Shown here in pieces: positions 45,910 through 58,127 of a DNA stretch of 64,000 bases. This DNA comes from Brasenia schreberi (lineage: Eukaryota; Streptophyta; Magnoliopsida; Nymphaeales; Cabombaceae): the NCBI GenBank assembly GCA_036023115.1, contig JAYKKT010000059.1, positions 9,758,501 to 9,822,500 on the forward strand. Reading direction: 5' to 3'. Within the stretch, counting starts at the first letter, position 1; every line of letters starts with the position of its first letter. Position numbers and translations under genes: made by a program. The notes beneath the pieces are model-generated. The model saw nothing but the letters and a program-made list of their open reading frames with translations, did no database searches and had not been told where the DNA came from.

Positions 45910-48900
45910 TTAGATGGCACAGAGCACAATTATAGCTGCATAATACATTGTCAAATTAATAAGGCAGGATAAGGTGTGGCAAGCAGGTTTCAGAAGACTA
46001 AGCATAAACAAAAATATAAATTTTACAAGACAGTATAATGACAATATATCTGGATTTTCACACCAAAGCGGCACTTGGAATGGTAGTTCCATTCAACTGC
46101 CACAACAAGATACGCCACATAAAATCAATGTTGTAATGTTATCATACGACATGAACTAATACGTAACGAAGTACTGTACAATACCCTTGTACTGTACTTT
46201 GTCATATGATATTTTATGATATCGGAGTATATGGATATTGTACATTCCATATGATGCATAAATAGAGTCATAGACCCTCCATAACCTTTTCATTTAATTA
46301 CTTTAAGTAACCGTTTAGGTTTTCTTAAAACTCATAGTCACAGTGATTTAAATTAATTCATTAATTCAATGAATCCTATAGATATTTGCTATATTTTTAG
46401 AATTTTTAATATTTTTTAGGTTTTCTAACTTCTTTTAAAAGAATATGATAAAGCTGATACACATCAGCTATATTGTATCTTCAGGGGTTGAAAAACATAG
46501 AGTCCCAATGGGACGGGATGAAATCCACCTAAAATAGTCCATTCAAGTTAACAGAATAAATCAAGGCGGAACAATAAATCATTTGTTCCAAGAAAAAAAA
46601 ATGGTCCTCTTGTGTCCAATCAAGAGGACCTCGCTATTTGAAGGTGCCAAGTGTTGCTCTCAACTATCACCACATGCCGAAACTGATTACCCTTAATTGA
46701 AAGAGCAATCAAGTTGTATCTATGTGTGCTTGCACGGTTAAGCCTCACTATCATGTTGGCAGTAACTATCTAACGGTAAGGATGCTCTATTTCAAGCGTC
46801 GCTTGTGGCCTTTCTTCCTTAATAACGACTCCAGTGAAAAGAAAACACATCAGCACAGGTGCATAAAGGCCTATAACCAGATTTCAATTATACATTAAAA
46901 AATAATGTAGTTGAAACTTAAGATGTGTTATTTCGACTTATCTCCTCCCATAGAATGGCCTCGCTCTTTTGGTGTAAAATTTGGGATAGTTAGGACAGAG
47001 GTTGATCTGTGGGCACTTCCCCTATTTGGAAAATACATATTATAGTTCTCATAATTTGGAGTGTGATTTTGTTCTTTATCAGATCTAACCAGACGTTGCA
47101 TCAAAATCTAAAAGCTGATCTTGAATCTGATTTTCTTACAGCCCTCTTTCTGCCAGATTTTACATAAAAGTGGGACGTCTGCATCATTTATTATTCACAA
47201 CACGTTGGAAACATGACAGTCTCATGAACAGCTATTCAATGCAACCCAACAACGTATGGTATCTGAATGCTGATATAACTTAAGGACAGTTACACCAAAA
47301 GTTTTGGAACTGATAATGTGCATAAATTGTCACGATGCGTAGATACCAAAATTTTGATGTCGCCTAGCAGCACTAGCATTAAATATTATTAGGAAACTAA
47401 TTATTCTTTAGTATGACATTCAAACTAACTCTTCTACTAAATAAGAAGTATAATAAATCACATACGAATTGTCAAGAAGCACAACATATCCAACTTACCA
47501 ACAAATATAATGGTTAGCAGAATCATCAAACTCAATCTTAGAGAAGCGCGGAATTGGACATAGTATTGTATACTTTTCAATTGCTTTCGAAGTCCTTCAG
47601 CATGCCCAAGGAATTGCTTAGTGTAGGAAGTTTTCACATATTCTCTGCAGCTAGGGAGGCAGCATCTGCTCCTCTCACTTAATGCACTTGTTCCCTGGTC
47701 CAATAGCACAACCAAAATCAATATTTCTTGCATCAACGTCCTTATAAAAAGAATCAAATGAAAAATAAAGAAGCTACATGCCAATGACATTAAATCCTTT
47801 TTTTCTTTTCTTTGCTTTTGAATGAAACTGAGCAAAAACTCTCATGGTTGGTTCTCTTAGAAAAACAGTCATGTCCGCAAAACCAGAACACAAAAGAAAA
47901 AATATAAGGTAAAGTCATGTCCTTAAAAGTTTAGCAGGAAATCAGTAACTTACGCCTCAACACAATCTAAAGGTTGTTCTATACTAGGAGAAAGTAGTTA
48001 GCTACCATATCAGAACAGGAAATCTATAAGCTAAGGGTCACACCAAACCAAACCAAAAACCATTTTTTCCCACATTACGTGGGTTGGCACTTGGCAACAA
48101 GAGTTCTTGGTTGCCGTTGAGCTCAATCTTGGTCATATTGGCATTTAGGCTCCGAAAAAGTAAGAAAATGTCTTGTCATCTCCTCCAAAAGAGAGGCCTT
48201 CCTCCGTCTTTTAAATTGTTCATATAAGCTAAGTGCTACATAAGGGATTTTATATGATTCTACTGCCCTGAAGTGGCACTAAAACCGACGTGCATCACTA
48301 CTTATCACAATTTTTCAAGAGATTGCTTCTGCACTCAGGTTCTGAAAATATAAATCCGTTTAAAAGTAACACAACAGGATCTGGCATGATGGGCATGACG
48401 TAGATCAGATTTGACACTGATGCAAATGTGCCCAAAAATATACTTCACGCCGACCAGTATCATTTTAAACATTGCAGCTACATGAACTACATATAGTGAA
48501 TTACAGATAGAAATGGAAGAACAAGATTGCACCTGACTCAGTAGCTGAAATACTTCCCGATCTAGGTATCCAGAGGTCCCCATATTATTCTGGTGACAAC
48601 CAACTTTCAATTTTCTAAAACTGTTCCTACATAAACTTAATTTGGCTCTGCACTCAATGCTTCTCAGCAATCTCAAAAAGTGCGAGATGGCCAATGGGTG
48701 TGGCTCCAAGGCCTTCCTGTCTGGATCTTCATCAGCAATTACAACCTTCCAAGCGCCAATATCTGTTGAACTCAAAGTTCTCTCAGGCATGCCAACTTTT
48801 TCCCTAGAAAACTGAATCTCGTCCATGGTTTTCGTGATATCTTTTTCTGCCAGTTCTATGATACAGTTATGAACTTCAGTAATAGGTAATACATCTTTAC

Positions 48901-50230
48901 ATCCCATTTTACAAAGTGGAATTTCAATATTGCCTATGTTGTTCATATTTGATTCTTTCAGAGCACAAACACAGTCAGTCGAGATACAACTAGAATATTG
49001 GTTTTCTTTTGAGGCTTCATTGGTTGTACTAACTGATAGATCTTTTATCTCTCTCAAACCTTCTGGTCTTCCAGAAAGAAATACAGAGAGATCGTCTCTG
49101 TCCTGCTTATCAATCTGCACCCACCGGAAACGCTGTTTCCCTAACTCAGAGAGAGATTCCCGCAATGCCTTCTCAATGTGAGAAACCTGGCTTTTAATTG
49201 CTCGGACAAACTGCTTATGTCTGTCGACCATATCATCTGCAAAGTGATCTTGGTGATGCAACTTCTTCACAGCCCTCTCGAATTCCTCCAACTGTTTCCA
49301 GCAGCCATATCAAGTTTCAGAACTTCAAATTTTCATTAAGCAAGAAAAACACTGGTAAAGATAGAACCACATCCAACTTTTTGAAAATCTAAGTCAGAAA
49401 ATGATCTGAAGAAAGAACTGGTCGGAAACCAAATCCCTTTTACCAACCTGAAAACTTAAGACCGAAATAATTCAAAATAAACTGTTCTGGACACGAAATC
49501 TAGATTTTGGTGGATTGATCATTACAAAAAGCATCGTTCATCAAGATAATAACACAAAATCTAAATTGGAAGACAGAGAAAAGTTAACGGTGGGTAGAAA
49601 GTGAAGATCAAAAGAAGAACAAGCAAAAGCCAACCTGCCATTTAGTGGTACCAAGAGCAGCATGAAGCTCCCTTCTTAATTCAACCGAATCATCTGAATC
49701 CAGCCCTTGTCTCCGCTCCCTTTCCCAAATTCTGTATGCAGATTCCATTCTAAAGCACCCAAAGCAAGAATGTCAGGAAAATCAATTACCAACTTCATGA
49801 ACAAAAAAATTGAAAAATAATATACAATGCTCAAGCCACTGAAGTCCCACCGGATTATACGGAGACGAATGTCCTCAGATGTACAGACGAACAGGCAAAA
49901 AATAACTACAAATCGCGAAGGAAAACGAATTTGTACCCAAGAAAGTATACCAACAGCATAAACTAAATGGAGAGAGAGAGAGAGACACCCCAGTCAGAAA
50001 ATTATGAGGAAATCATGGAAGAACACCCACAAGGAAACAAACCCCTGAAACAAAATTCCGGGAGAAAGGACTCAACAAAGCGAACCCCAAACACAATAAA
50101 ATTCAACCAACTTGAAAGAGTAAAACAGAAAGATCCCCAAGAAGACTTCGTACATGTCAGCCGATTCCTGCACCTCCTCGGCGGCGGAAAAGAAGGGATC
50201 CTTCTGCCATCGATCAAACAGATTCGCCAT
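45910..50230 (-). CDS. syntaxin-6 N-terminal-domain membrane protein (SYP6-like, no SNARE motif seen)
   Basis: Five exons join into 1,173 bp (390 residues): 50230-50154, 49749-49635, 49291-48533, 47694-47499, 45935-45910. All borders are GT-AG and the frame stays open throughout. The start is the ATG of MANLFDRWQKDPFFSAAEEV, typical of plant members. Exons 1 and 2 join as ESADIMESAYRIWERERRQG. Residues 1 to about 115 form the helical syntaxin-6 N domain (LEEFERAVKKL, SQVSHIEKALRESL, DRDDLSVFLSG). The middle is acidic and poorly conserved. Exon 4 carries SALSERSRCCLPSCRE, a basic stretch and a hydrophobic segment (LSLMILLTIIF) finished by the 26-bp last exon (VAIIVLCAI). It is probably a tail-anchored protein of the trans-Golgi or endosomes, by analogy with SYP61. 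Unlike SYP61 it has no recognisable SNARE coil, so fusion catalysis is doubtful. Exon 5 is very short and is supported mainly by frame and membrane-segment continuity. Confidence 0.85.
49966..49985. repeat. (GA)n run in intron 1 of the syntaxin-6-like gene
   Basis: A GGAGAGAGAGAGAGAGACA-type run lies inside intron 1, seen as CT repeats on the coding strand. Confidence 0.9.
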
Positions 50231-50640
50231 CTTCCTCCTACCAACAATCCTCTGCCCGAGTCCCTACTCACCTGGACAGACAGGCTTCTGTTGTGCTTCC
50301 TTCCCCCAACAGAGAGAGGGAAACACACAGACGCCAGTGACGCTGTTAAAGTTTTACTGCTGGTGGCGTCGTCGGTCTTCTGCCTGAGGGCCGGTGAGAG
50401 AGAGAGAGGCGTCTGCAATGGGTGCTTCCAACCCTACGTACGACGAATTGTTGAAGGAGGCACGCCGTTGCGGGATCCACTCGCCCCCACTGTCCCCATC
50501 AACAACTGTTCTCTTTCTTGGCGTCACCCGCCCCGCCAAACCCACGTAACGTCAGTTTCCTTCTTATCCCAGATTCTTCTTTACAACAAAGATGAGCATG
50601 AGCTGGTTTTCATTTTTTAGTCCAAATAAAAAGGAGGTCA
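50231..50640 (-). promoter_or_regulatory. 5' flank of the syntaxin-6-like gene
   Basis: This is GC-richer sequence with a CT run on the coding strand (about 50396-50410) and no clear TATA box. A consensus donor CAG|GTGAGTAGG lies about 35 bases before the ATG on the coding strand; it may belong to an alternative leader exon. Overlapping ORFs on the other strand have no known similarity. Confidence 0.4.
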
Positions 50641-52011
50641 ATCCCGAAATTTACTACGTTCATGTGTTACATACTAAATCAAATCAATGGAATTTGTTGT
50701 TAGGATGATCCAGGTCGTTCTTTTGTATCAGCCTTTCTTATTTTTAGAGTAGTCTTATATTCTCCTTTGTTAATTGGTTGACGAATTTGCTGGTTCATCA
50801 GTACTTTGATGTGATTCTGGTAACATTTATCGGATCTGTATATTCCCAAAAAGCAGTCACAAGTAACGTAGTGATTGAGTGTCAGCTTGCACGCGCATTC
50901 CTATGTATATATGGCAGTATAGTTTTATTTTCAACAACGATGACTCGTCTGAGTAATTTCCGTTCCATAAAATTGGAGGATATCAGGAGGGACTGATGAC
51001 AAATGCATGATAAACAATCAAAGCCATATTGTATCATATATATATATATATATATGATTGACATCCAGTAACATTAAATCACAAATAATATATGTATGTA
51101 TGTATCAATGTAGGTATATGTACATGACAGAATTGTGTCATTCTCAACAGCCATGATCTTTTGTGAGCGTTTTTCTTTCATGTTTTTATAATTACATTGG
51201 TTGGGTTAGATCCAGTCGGTTCTTAATGGGCTTGACGGTCCCAAACAGAACCAAACCAGTTCAAGAACTGACTGAACCGGGAACTAATGAAACTGAATTG
51301 AGGACCACATGGTTCTGTTTCAGTTTCATTTTTTATAAAACCATAATTGGATCAAAGCAGAATCAGGCCGTTCCATTTTATATATTTTTTAATAAAATTA
51401 CTAGTTCCTGACTCAAACCAAAATTGTCTCGGAACCGATGGTTCTGAAACCGTAACTAAAACTAGCCCGGGGCCGGTTAAACCATTGTCTTGGTTGGGCT
51501 TCAGTTGAGAAATGAATTTTACCAAACTTAACCAAAGCCTACCTGAACCTGATGACCTACAAATTTAGGTTGGCTCCGACTGGTGATAATGATGAGACAC
51601 AAGCATGGGGTTGTTCACCCGATATGTTTACAGTAGTAATTAATACCCAGAAACTTTAAATGCATGGATCCAGCGAACGATCACAAAATCCATGTGCCAT
51701 ATCATTGAGGGGAGTCGGAAAACCATGATCTTCCAAACAAGTAATCAATCTACTATACAACCGTAACGATGTTCGGGTTCTACCTACTGGAAAAACGAGC
51801 CGGAGCCAGTGGTTTGAAACCACTCATTCGAAGTCGATTTCTGTTCTGATTTTAAAAATACTACCCATGTTTCATGATATTTTCAAATATAGCCGAAACC
51901 AAACCCGCTTGAATCTCGACCCAGACTTGGACCAAGAAGACCCGCTTTGGTTTTGGTGGAACCACCCGAACCAAAACAACTCCTTTCTCACCCTAAGTGG
52001 GTTTACTACGG

Positions 52012-52740
52012 GTGTTCATGGGGTGGGGATCCCCAGTCCCCTGCAAACCCTCGGCCTGAATGAGACGGATTTGGGAGCCCTAAGAGTTCAGGCTGAGGAG
52101 GGGGGATCGGTGGAGGGCCGAGGACTTTTAGGTCCCCACCTCGCCACCCCGTGAACCTACCCTGCTCCCTCTAGTCTTGGACCCATTTCAAAATCTATAG
52201 TAGAAGACAGATCCATAATTATATGTCCATTACAACCATTACCCATGCTTTGACACACTCGCACTCAAAAGTCGGAAGCAAGAAACCCTAAGTGTCTCTT
52301 TCACTCTCTCGGCATACTAGAGTCTCCAGCGATCCGGCGAAATACTCAGAAGCAGGAAACCCTACCATACTCCACAGCAACGTAAGAGTCTCCCTTTACA
52401 TCATTGACCTATTTTCATTTTTTTTCATTGCTCTGTAAACGGTAAAGCTTGTGGAGTTTTGTGAACATATCAAACTCTATAGTGTAAGCTTAGAAATATG
52501 TATATATGATAATATCATATGGTTATTCTTCAGTGCATGCAGATGAACAAAAAAGCATCCATTATTTTCAAAGATCTTCAGCAAAGAAAACGAAGGCGAG
52601 TCTCCACGGACCCCACGAGGGACACCGGGGTGGAGATGAGAGAATGTTCCCTCCCCGTCATGGGGGCGGAGGCGGGGACAGGGCCAGGTCCCAAATCAGG
52701 GGCGGGGTCGGGAATCGTGATCCCTGGCCCTGCCTCTTGA
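52012..52740. repeat. GC-rich region, probably a non-autonomous element
   Basis: Both ends are dense in GGGGA/TCCCC and GGGG(T/C)GGGG words (52015-52150 and 52600-52735) and the middle is AT-rich. That symmetry resembles non-autonomous DNA elements with subterminal repeats. I cannot define inverted ends or a target-site duplication. Confidence 0.35.
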
Positions 52741-53078
52741 TACACTTTTTTATTTTAAATAATTTAAAGTCTCAACTACTTTGAACAGTTATGATGACGA
52801 ACTCCAAAAAAAAAAGTTAGAATATTAATCTTACCCGCAAAGTCATGATTATCAGATTGGTCACGTTAAACATTTGTAATAAATTTAATGCAAAATTTAG
52901 TCTTACCGACAATTCATATTTGACAAGCCTTCTTTCCCTCCTACGTGTAGCTTACGATCCCTAGGTCTTGTTTGAAGATTAATTAATAGACAACAATTAA
53001 TTCAGGAAGACCAACTTTAGCCATAAGCACAATTATGCCACGGCCAACTGGATTATGGGGTCGGCTCGAAAGAGCCTC

Positions 53079-53169
53079 CAAGTTGAAAGTTGGTCAACAT
53101 GAAATTAAGAACTTTCAAGTTGAAAGTTGGTCAACATGAAATTAAGAACTTTCAAGTTGAAAGTTAAGA
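53079..53169 (+). repeat. 37-bp tandem repeat, about 2.4 units
   Basis: Units begin with CAAGTTGAAAGTTGGTCAAC at 53079 and 53116, with a partial third at 53153. The first two are identical by eye. Confidence 0.9.
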
Positions 53170-53201
53170 GTTTCATAACCTGAGTGTGCTCTGCTTAAAC
53201 C

Positions 53202-53290
53202 CTTTTTTTTTTTGTTACAAGGGGAGGTTGAAGCCTAACACACGAACCTTCAGAGAGTTGAACTTCTCACCAACACTCTCAATGCACCCA
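53202..53290 (-). mobile_element. SINE copy, same family as 15466-15602, 5'-truncated
   Basis: On the minus strand it has a B-box-like AAGTTCAACTCTC, then GTGTTAGGCTTCAACCTCCC, CTTGT and an A tail (53213-53202). This follows the order of the copy in ACA intron 4. The A-box half is missing or too diverged. Confidence 0.6.
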
Positions 53291-55275
53291 AGTTAATTTT
53301 AAATAAATATATATGCTATCGATTTGACCTTGAAACAAGCAAGTACATGTTAAGTTCCATATTTAGTTTTAGTTTCTAGTTTTTTCTTTTTCTTTTTTTG
53401 TGCATCTTTGTGCGTGCTTGCACACACACAAGAGAGAGAGAACCTTCTCAAGGGTTTAAATTATCCTACACAAAACAGAGACTAGAATCCATAACTCGTG
53501 TATAGTGCATCTTTTGATTTATGAATATGGTGCTGCAACTGCCAATACAACTAACAACTTCGCTAAATATGAGATTTTATTTCCGATATAACTGGGAAGA
53601 AAAAAATGGTATCTCTTCCCATTCTTTCCGGCCGGTAAACGTACTTGTTTCTAAGTAATTTGCCCTGAAATTTTTTCAGATGTTTATTTCAAAGGTAGGC
53701 CTCAAAGTCTATGGCTGGCGCTCCTGCAAACTGGATGGCCGGTAAACGTACACGTTTTGCATATTTATGAACAATGTATGTTAAACATGTTCGCAACTTG
53801 TTCATTGTTTCATAACACGCTTAGTGCGAATGATGAGATAAATCTGGACTCGTTTCTACTGTGCTGAAATTGTGCTCAAATTCCCCTTGCTCATGTTAGA
53901 ACACATCTTGCTATTGCCCTTTAGTAACACGATGTACCATACCAATTGATAGCAGTACAGAAAGATGAACAGTTCAAAATAATTCTTGCTTTTAGCAAGT
54001 TTCATGAGTCAAACTGGAGCTGAACACACATTGTTCATGTTCAACTTGATTAAGGTCATGAACACAAAATTATTGATCGAGCTTGGGATGACCCCGACAT
54101 GCATGATTCATGTTCAAATTTATTAGTTGGTACGCCACCAGGTTACGGGGTTGACTCACAAGTTGAAGGTTGTGTGGCTCCATGCCGGAGGCAATGCTGC
54201 CTCCGGATTGCACCAAAGAAAAAGGGGTAAGTCGGTATCTTTGAGTTCGAAAGACCGATTAAATGAATGTAAAGCATATTAACTGAAGCTGTTTTTGTTC
54301 AGTTAGTGTTTATTTACAAATTAAATGAATCATATATGGACATCAAGCCATCGATGCCCACTCAACACATATTGAGACCTAAAGCCAAACTTTAGAAGTT
54401 TTGGCACCTAGAAAATTTGAACATCACAATACAAGTGTGGCCTGTAAACTAAAAATATTTTGGGGGCTACACAATTGATACAACAAAACGAACTTATGAT
54501 CGAGGCTCTGAATGCAGTTGCATTAGGGTGTATTTGATACAAGATTTTAGGAGAACTTGACTTTGATTTTTTGGTTCTTGCAATTCCAAGTTCTATTGCC
54601 ATCCAATGAGGAAGCTGTGGTTTCATAAGCCGAATTTTGAGTCAAGATCTTTGACACTAGGAGGGAGGAAATGGACAGAGGGGTTTAGCATGAAAACTCA
54701 AGTGTCTTCTTTTCTCTAGTATTTCTATGTTGTCTCACACAAAAACAAAATCATCAAATTACTTGCGAATTAAACTTGAAACAAGTTCATGTGTGTTTAA
54801 GCCTGCAGTTCTAGTACTAGGGGTCTAGCACCATGAACCAAACACACTCTTAGTAGTGTTACCCATGTGTCACCCATGGGTTTTAACCTTTGAAACACAT
54901 GACTGTTAGAAACCGTGCATGGGGGCAGTCAACTTGTTTCTTGATGGAGAATTTGGGTTAGTAGGATGCTTGATGCCTTCTTTTCATTTCGTCATTTAAG
55001 GAGAGAAGCTGGCAGCTTAGGGCATGACTTTTTTTCTTCTTCTTTTTGGGTTAAGAAATAGTAATCATTAGAAGGGTGCAGTGATCGGTTCTGCTCAATA
55101 ACTGAACTGAACCAAATTAACCGAATCAAATTTGTATAGGTAACGGAACTGAACCAAATTATTTCAGTCGGTTCGATTTGGCTCAGGTATTCCGTTTGGG
55201 ATTGATGGCTGAATTTATATATAAATATATAACCATAAAAACTTTCAATAAGCAAAAGAATCAATTTTCATCTCA

Positions 55276-55289
55276 TGTGTATAATTATA
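55276..55289 (+). repeat. LINE-2 target-site duplication, left
   Basis: TGTGTATAATTATA, identical to 57835-57848. The first bases of the right copy overlap the end of the (TTG)n tail, so the true length is 12-14 bp. Confidence 0.85.
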
Positions 55290-55443
55290 ACAAGGGATTT
55301 TGGTTATGGGGATATAAACGAGGATATCCCCAACATCAAGGGATATCAAGGGATTTTGGTTATGGGGATATAAAAACTTCAAGGGATTTTGATGGCATTA
55401 GGATATCAAGGGATTCATGGAAACTTTGGTTATGGGGATATAA
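55290..55443 (+). repeat. scrambled 5' junction of LINE-2
   Basis: The word GGTTATGGGGATATAAA appears three times (about 55302, 55355, 55425). The first two copies follow AAGGGATTTT, whereas the intact order has AAGGGATTCATGGAAACTTT. The shorter copies thus look like deletion derivatives of the intact order, joined head to tail before the body starts. Confidence 0.85.
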
Positions 55444-57801
55444 ACGAGGAAGGTAGGGAGATTTTAAATTTTGCTATGTCATTTGATCTATTTATAGTCA
55501 ATACAATCTTCAAAAAATGAGATGAACATTTAATTACTTATAAGAGTGGCTTATCACAAACACAAATTGATTACTTTATTTGTAGAAAAAAAGATAGAGT
55601 ATGTTGTAAAGATTGTAAGGTAATTCCAGGAGAAACCTTAACCACCCACCATCGACTTTTAGTTATGGATTTACAAATAAAAAAATGAACAAAGAAGAAA
55701 AGAGTGCATTGAGCTATTCGGACTAAATGGTGGAACCTCAAAAGCGAGAAAGAAGATATATTTAAACAGAAAGTCCTTCAAGGAGATGTTTGGAATTATG
55801 TTGGCACACCCTGTGATATGTGGAACAATATGGCTATACATATTAGGAAAGTGGCGAAAGATGTGTTAGGGGTATCTAAGGGAGGTGTACCGGCACAAAA
55901 AGAAGCTTGGTGGTGGAGTGAAGTAGTACAAAATAAAATCAAGGCAAAGAGGGCAAGTTACAAATTACATTATGCTAAGAAAACTAGTGAAACTTTAGAA
56001 GCTTATAAGAAAGCAAAGAAGGAAGCAAAAAAGGCCGTTAGTGAAGCAAAAACTAAGATTTGGGAGGACTTATATAAAAAACTCAACTCAAAAGAGGGTG
56101 AAAGAGATATTTTTAGGATAGCTAGGGATAGAGATAAGAAAACTAAAGATCTTAATTATGTTAGATGCATAAAAGACGAGGATGAAAAAATTCTAGTGGC
56201 AAATGATGATATAAGAAATAGATGGAAAAACTATTTTTATAATCTTTTTAATGAAAATAAAGATGTTAGTATTAGTTTAGGAGATTTAGCCAAGTCAAAA
56301 AAGTATATAAACCACAATTTCTACCGACGTATTCAAAAGAATGAAGTCAAAGAGGCTCTTAAACATATGAAGAGTGGTAAATCGGTAGGACCAGATAATA
56401 TTCCTATAGAAGTTTGGAAAATACTAGGAGAAATAGGAATCACTTGGCTCACAAGACTATTTAATGAAATATGGAAAAACCAAAAGATGCCCGAGAAATG
56501 GAGAGCAAGTACACTTATACCCATATATAAGAACAAGGGAGACATTCAAAATTGTGTGAATTATCGAGGTATCAAGTTAATGAGTCATACTATGAAATTA
56601 TGGGAAAGAATTATCGAACGTAGGTTAAGACAAGTATCAAGTACATCAGAGAACCAATTTGGATTTATGCCAGGTAGATCTACTATTGAAGCGATTCACC
56701 TTTTGAGACGTCTTATAGAACATTTTAGAGCAAAAAAGAAAGACCTTCACATGATATTTATTGATCTAGAAAAAGCTTATGATAGGGTACCGAGGGAGGT
56801 TCTTTGGAGAACTTTGGAAAAAAGAGGTATCCCATTGACATATATTAACCTTATAAGAGACATGTATGATGGTGCAAAAACATGTGTGAGGACTCATGAA
56901 GGAACGACAGACTTCTTTGAAGTTAATATTGGGTTACATCAAGGATCAACTTTAAGTCCATACTTATTTATAATGGTGATGGATGAGTTAACAAAACATA
57001 TTCAAGATGAAGTACCTTGGTGTATGTTATTTGCAGATGACATTGTATTAGTGGAGGAGTCTAAGGAAAAAGTTAATAGAAAATTGGAACTATGGAGAGA
57101 AACATTAGAAAGTAAAGGCCTCCGACTTAGTAGAACAAAGACAGAATATATGGAATGTAAGTTTGACCATTTGGCTACTTCAGAGGACATAGAAATTAAA
57201 ATTGACACACTGCATTCTCCAAAAGGAAAGTTTTAAATACCTAGGGTCAATTTTTCAAAGTGATGGAAGAATTGATGGAGATGTTACACATAGAATTAAT
57301 ACTGGTTGGTTAAAATGGAAAGGAGCATCAGGTATTCTTTGTGATAAGAAGATACCATTAAAATTAAAAGGTAAATATTATAGAGCAGCAATTAGGCCTG
57401 CCATGTTTTATGGTTATGAGTGTTGGGCAGTTAATCATCGACATGTACAAAAGATGTCTGTGACAGAAATGAAGATGTTGAGATGGATGAGTGGTCATAC
57501 AAGAAAAGACCGTACACATAATGAGGTTATTAGAAACAAATTAGGAGTGGTACCAATAGAGGATAAAATGAGAGAACATCGTTTAAGATGGTTTGGACAT
57601 ATAGAAAGAAGATCAAAAGAAGAACCTGTAAGAAGGTTAGAAAAACTAAATTTGGAAAGTATTAAAAGAGGTAGAGGACTACCACAAAAGTGTTGGAAAG
57701 AAACAATAAAGAATGATCTAGCTTATTGGGAGTTAACTGCTAACATGGCACACGATAGGGATCTGTGGAAACAAAGAATCCATGTAGCCGACCCCGTCTA
57801 G
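55388..57801 (+). pseudogene. RTE LINE endonuclease fragment and reverse transcriptase
   Basis: Endonuclease remnant: GNFGYGDINEEG, the QTQIDYFI motif, with stops near 55520 and 55686. From 55818 a 472-codon frame covers a Lys-rich connection and reverse transcriptase: [10 protein letters not shown] (56395), [57 protein letters not shown] and the intact catalytic box FADD at 57030-57041. A single indel near 57210 shifts the frame. The C-terminal part (57202-57801) is then open, with [21 protein letters not shown], the RWFGHIERR segment and a stop just before the tail. Retrotransposition enzymes of this kind prime on nicked genomic DNA. Confidence 0.9.
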
Positions 57802-57834
57802 TATGGGAAAAGGCTTAGTTGTTGTTGTTGTTGT

Positions 57835-57848
57835 TGTGTATAATTATA
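57835..57848 (+). repeat. LINE-2 target-site duplication, right
   Basis: TGTGTATAATTATA, partner of 55276-55289. Confidence 0.85.
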
Positions 57849-58127
57849 TCACTAGTTGCAGTAAGCATTACCACATTGAGTTTTCAAATCAACAACTATG
57901 TAGGACCAAGGGTGCCATGGTATTGAGAGGAGGCCTTGAATCCAAGGTGAATAATATGGTTATTTGGTTTAATCAGTTTTCGACCTTTAAAAATAAAATT
58001 GAAACGATAAACCAAAGTTTTGTAAAATTGTAAACTGAAACCAACCAATTTTCAATAAAACTGAACCAAAGTACAAATTTTGGTTAAGTTCAATCCTGTT
58101 ATTCGGTTATAAACACGAACAATGCTC
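57849..58127. other. spacer between LINE-2 and gypsy-2
   Basis: AT-rich, with AACCAA/GGTTTGG-type words. Nothing coding. Confidence 0.6.

Larger units (their letters stand above)
50641..55275. other. gene-free repeat-rich stretch
   Basis: There is no coding gene. It holds an (AT)n run (51036-51055) and GAACC/GGTTC-rich low-complexity DNA at 51200-51500 and 51780-51980. It also holds a GC-rich repeat-like region (52010-52740), the 37-bp tandem repeat at 53079-53169, the SINE piece at 53202-53290 and a SINE-like fragment near 54135-54180. Confidence 0.6.
55290..57834 (+). mobile_element. RTE-clade LINE, 5'-truncated, relatively young
   Basis: It is flanked by a 12-14-bp duplication and ends in ACCCCGTCTAGTATGGG, AAAGGCTTAG and about six TTG units. 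Coherent LINE sequence starts near 55388 within the endonuclease domain. The 100 bases before it are rearranged copies of the same small region. The reverse transcriptase is open for 472 codons, far better preserved than in the copy at 6.7-9.8 kb. The preserved endonuclease is incomplete, so this copy could not start a new round alone. Confidence 0.92.

Noticed and set aside
46140..46260. Small inverted word pair around GTACTGTAC in intron 4 of the syntaxin-6-like gene, possible MITE
   Set aside because: Match is short and imperfect, with no target-site duplication visible.
50266..50274. Possible leader intron donor (CAG|GTGAGT on the minus strand)
   Set aside because: Only about 35 bases separate it from the start codon, too short for an intron that keeps this ATG; kept as a remark only.
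49967..50620. 217-codon + strand ORF over the first exon of the syntaxin-6-like gene
   Set aside because: Antisense to a conserved exon with good splice sites, and rich in low-complexity words from GA repeats.
53040..53290. CRISPR-like array
   Set aside because: Only two to three contiguous tandem units without spacers, and the context is a plant nuclear genome.
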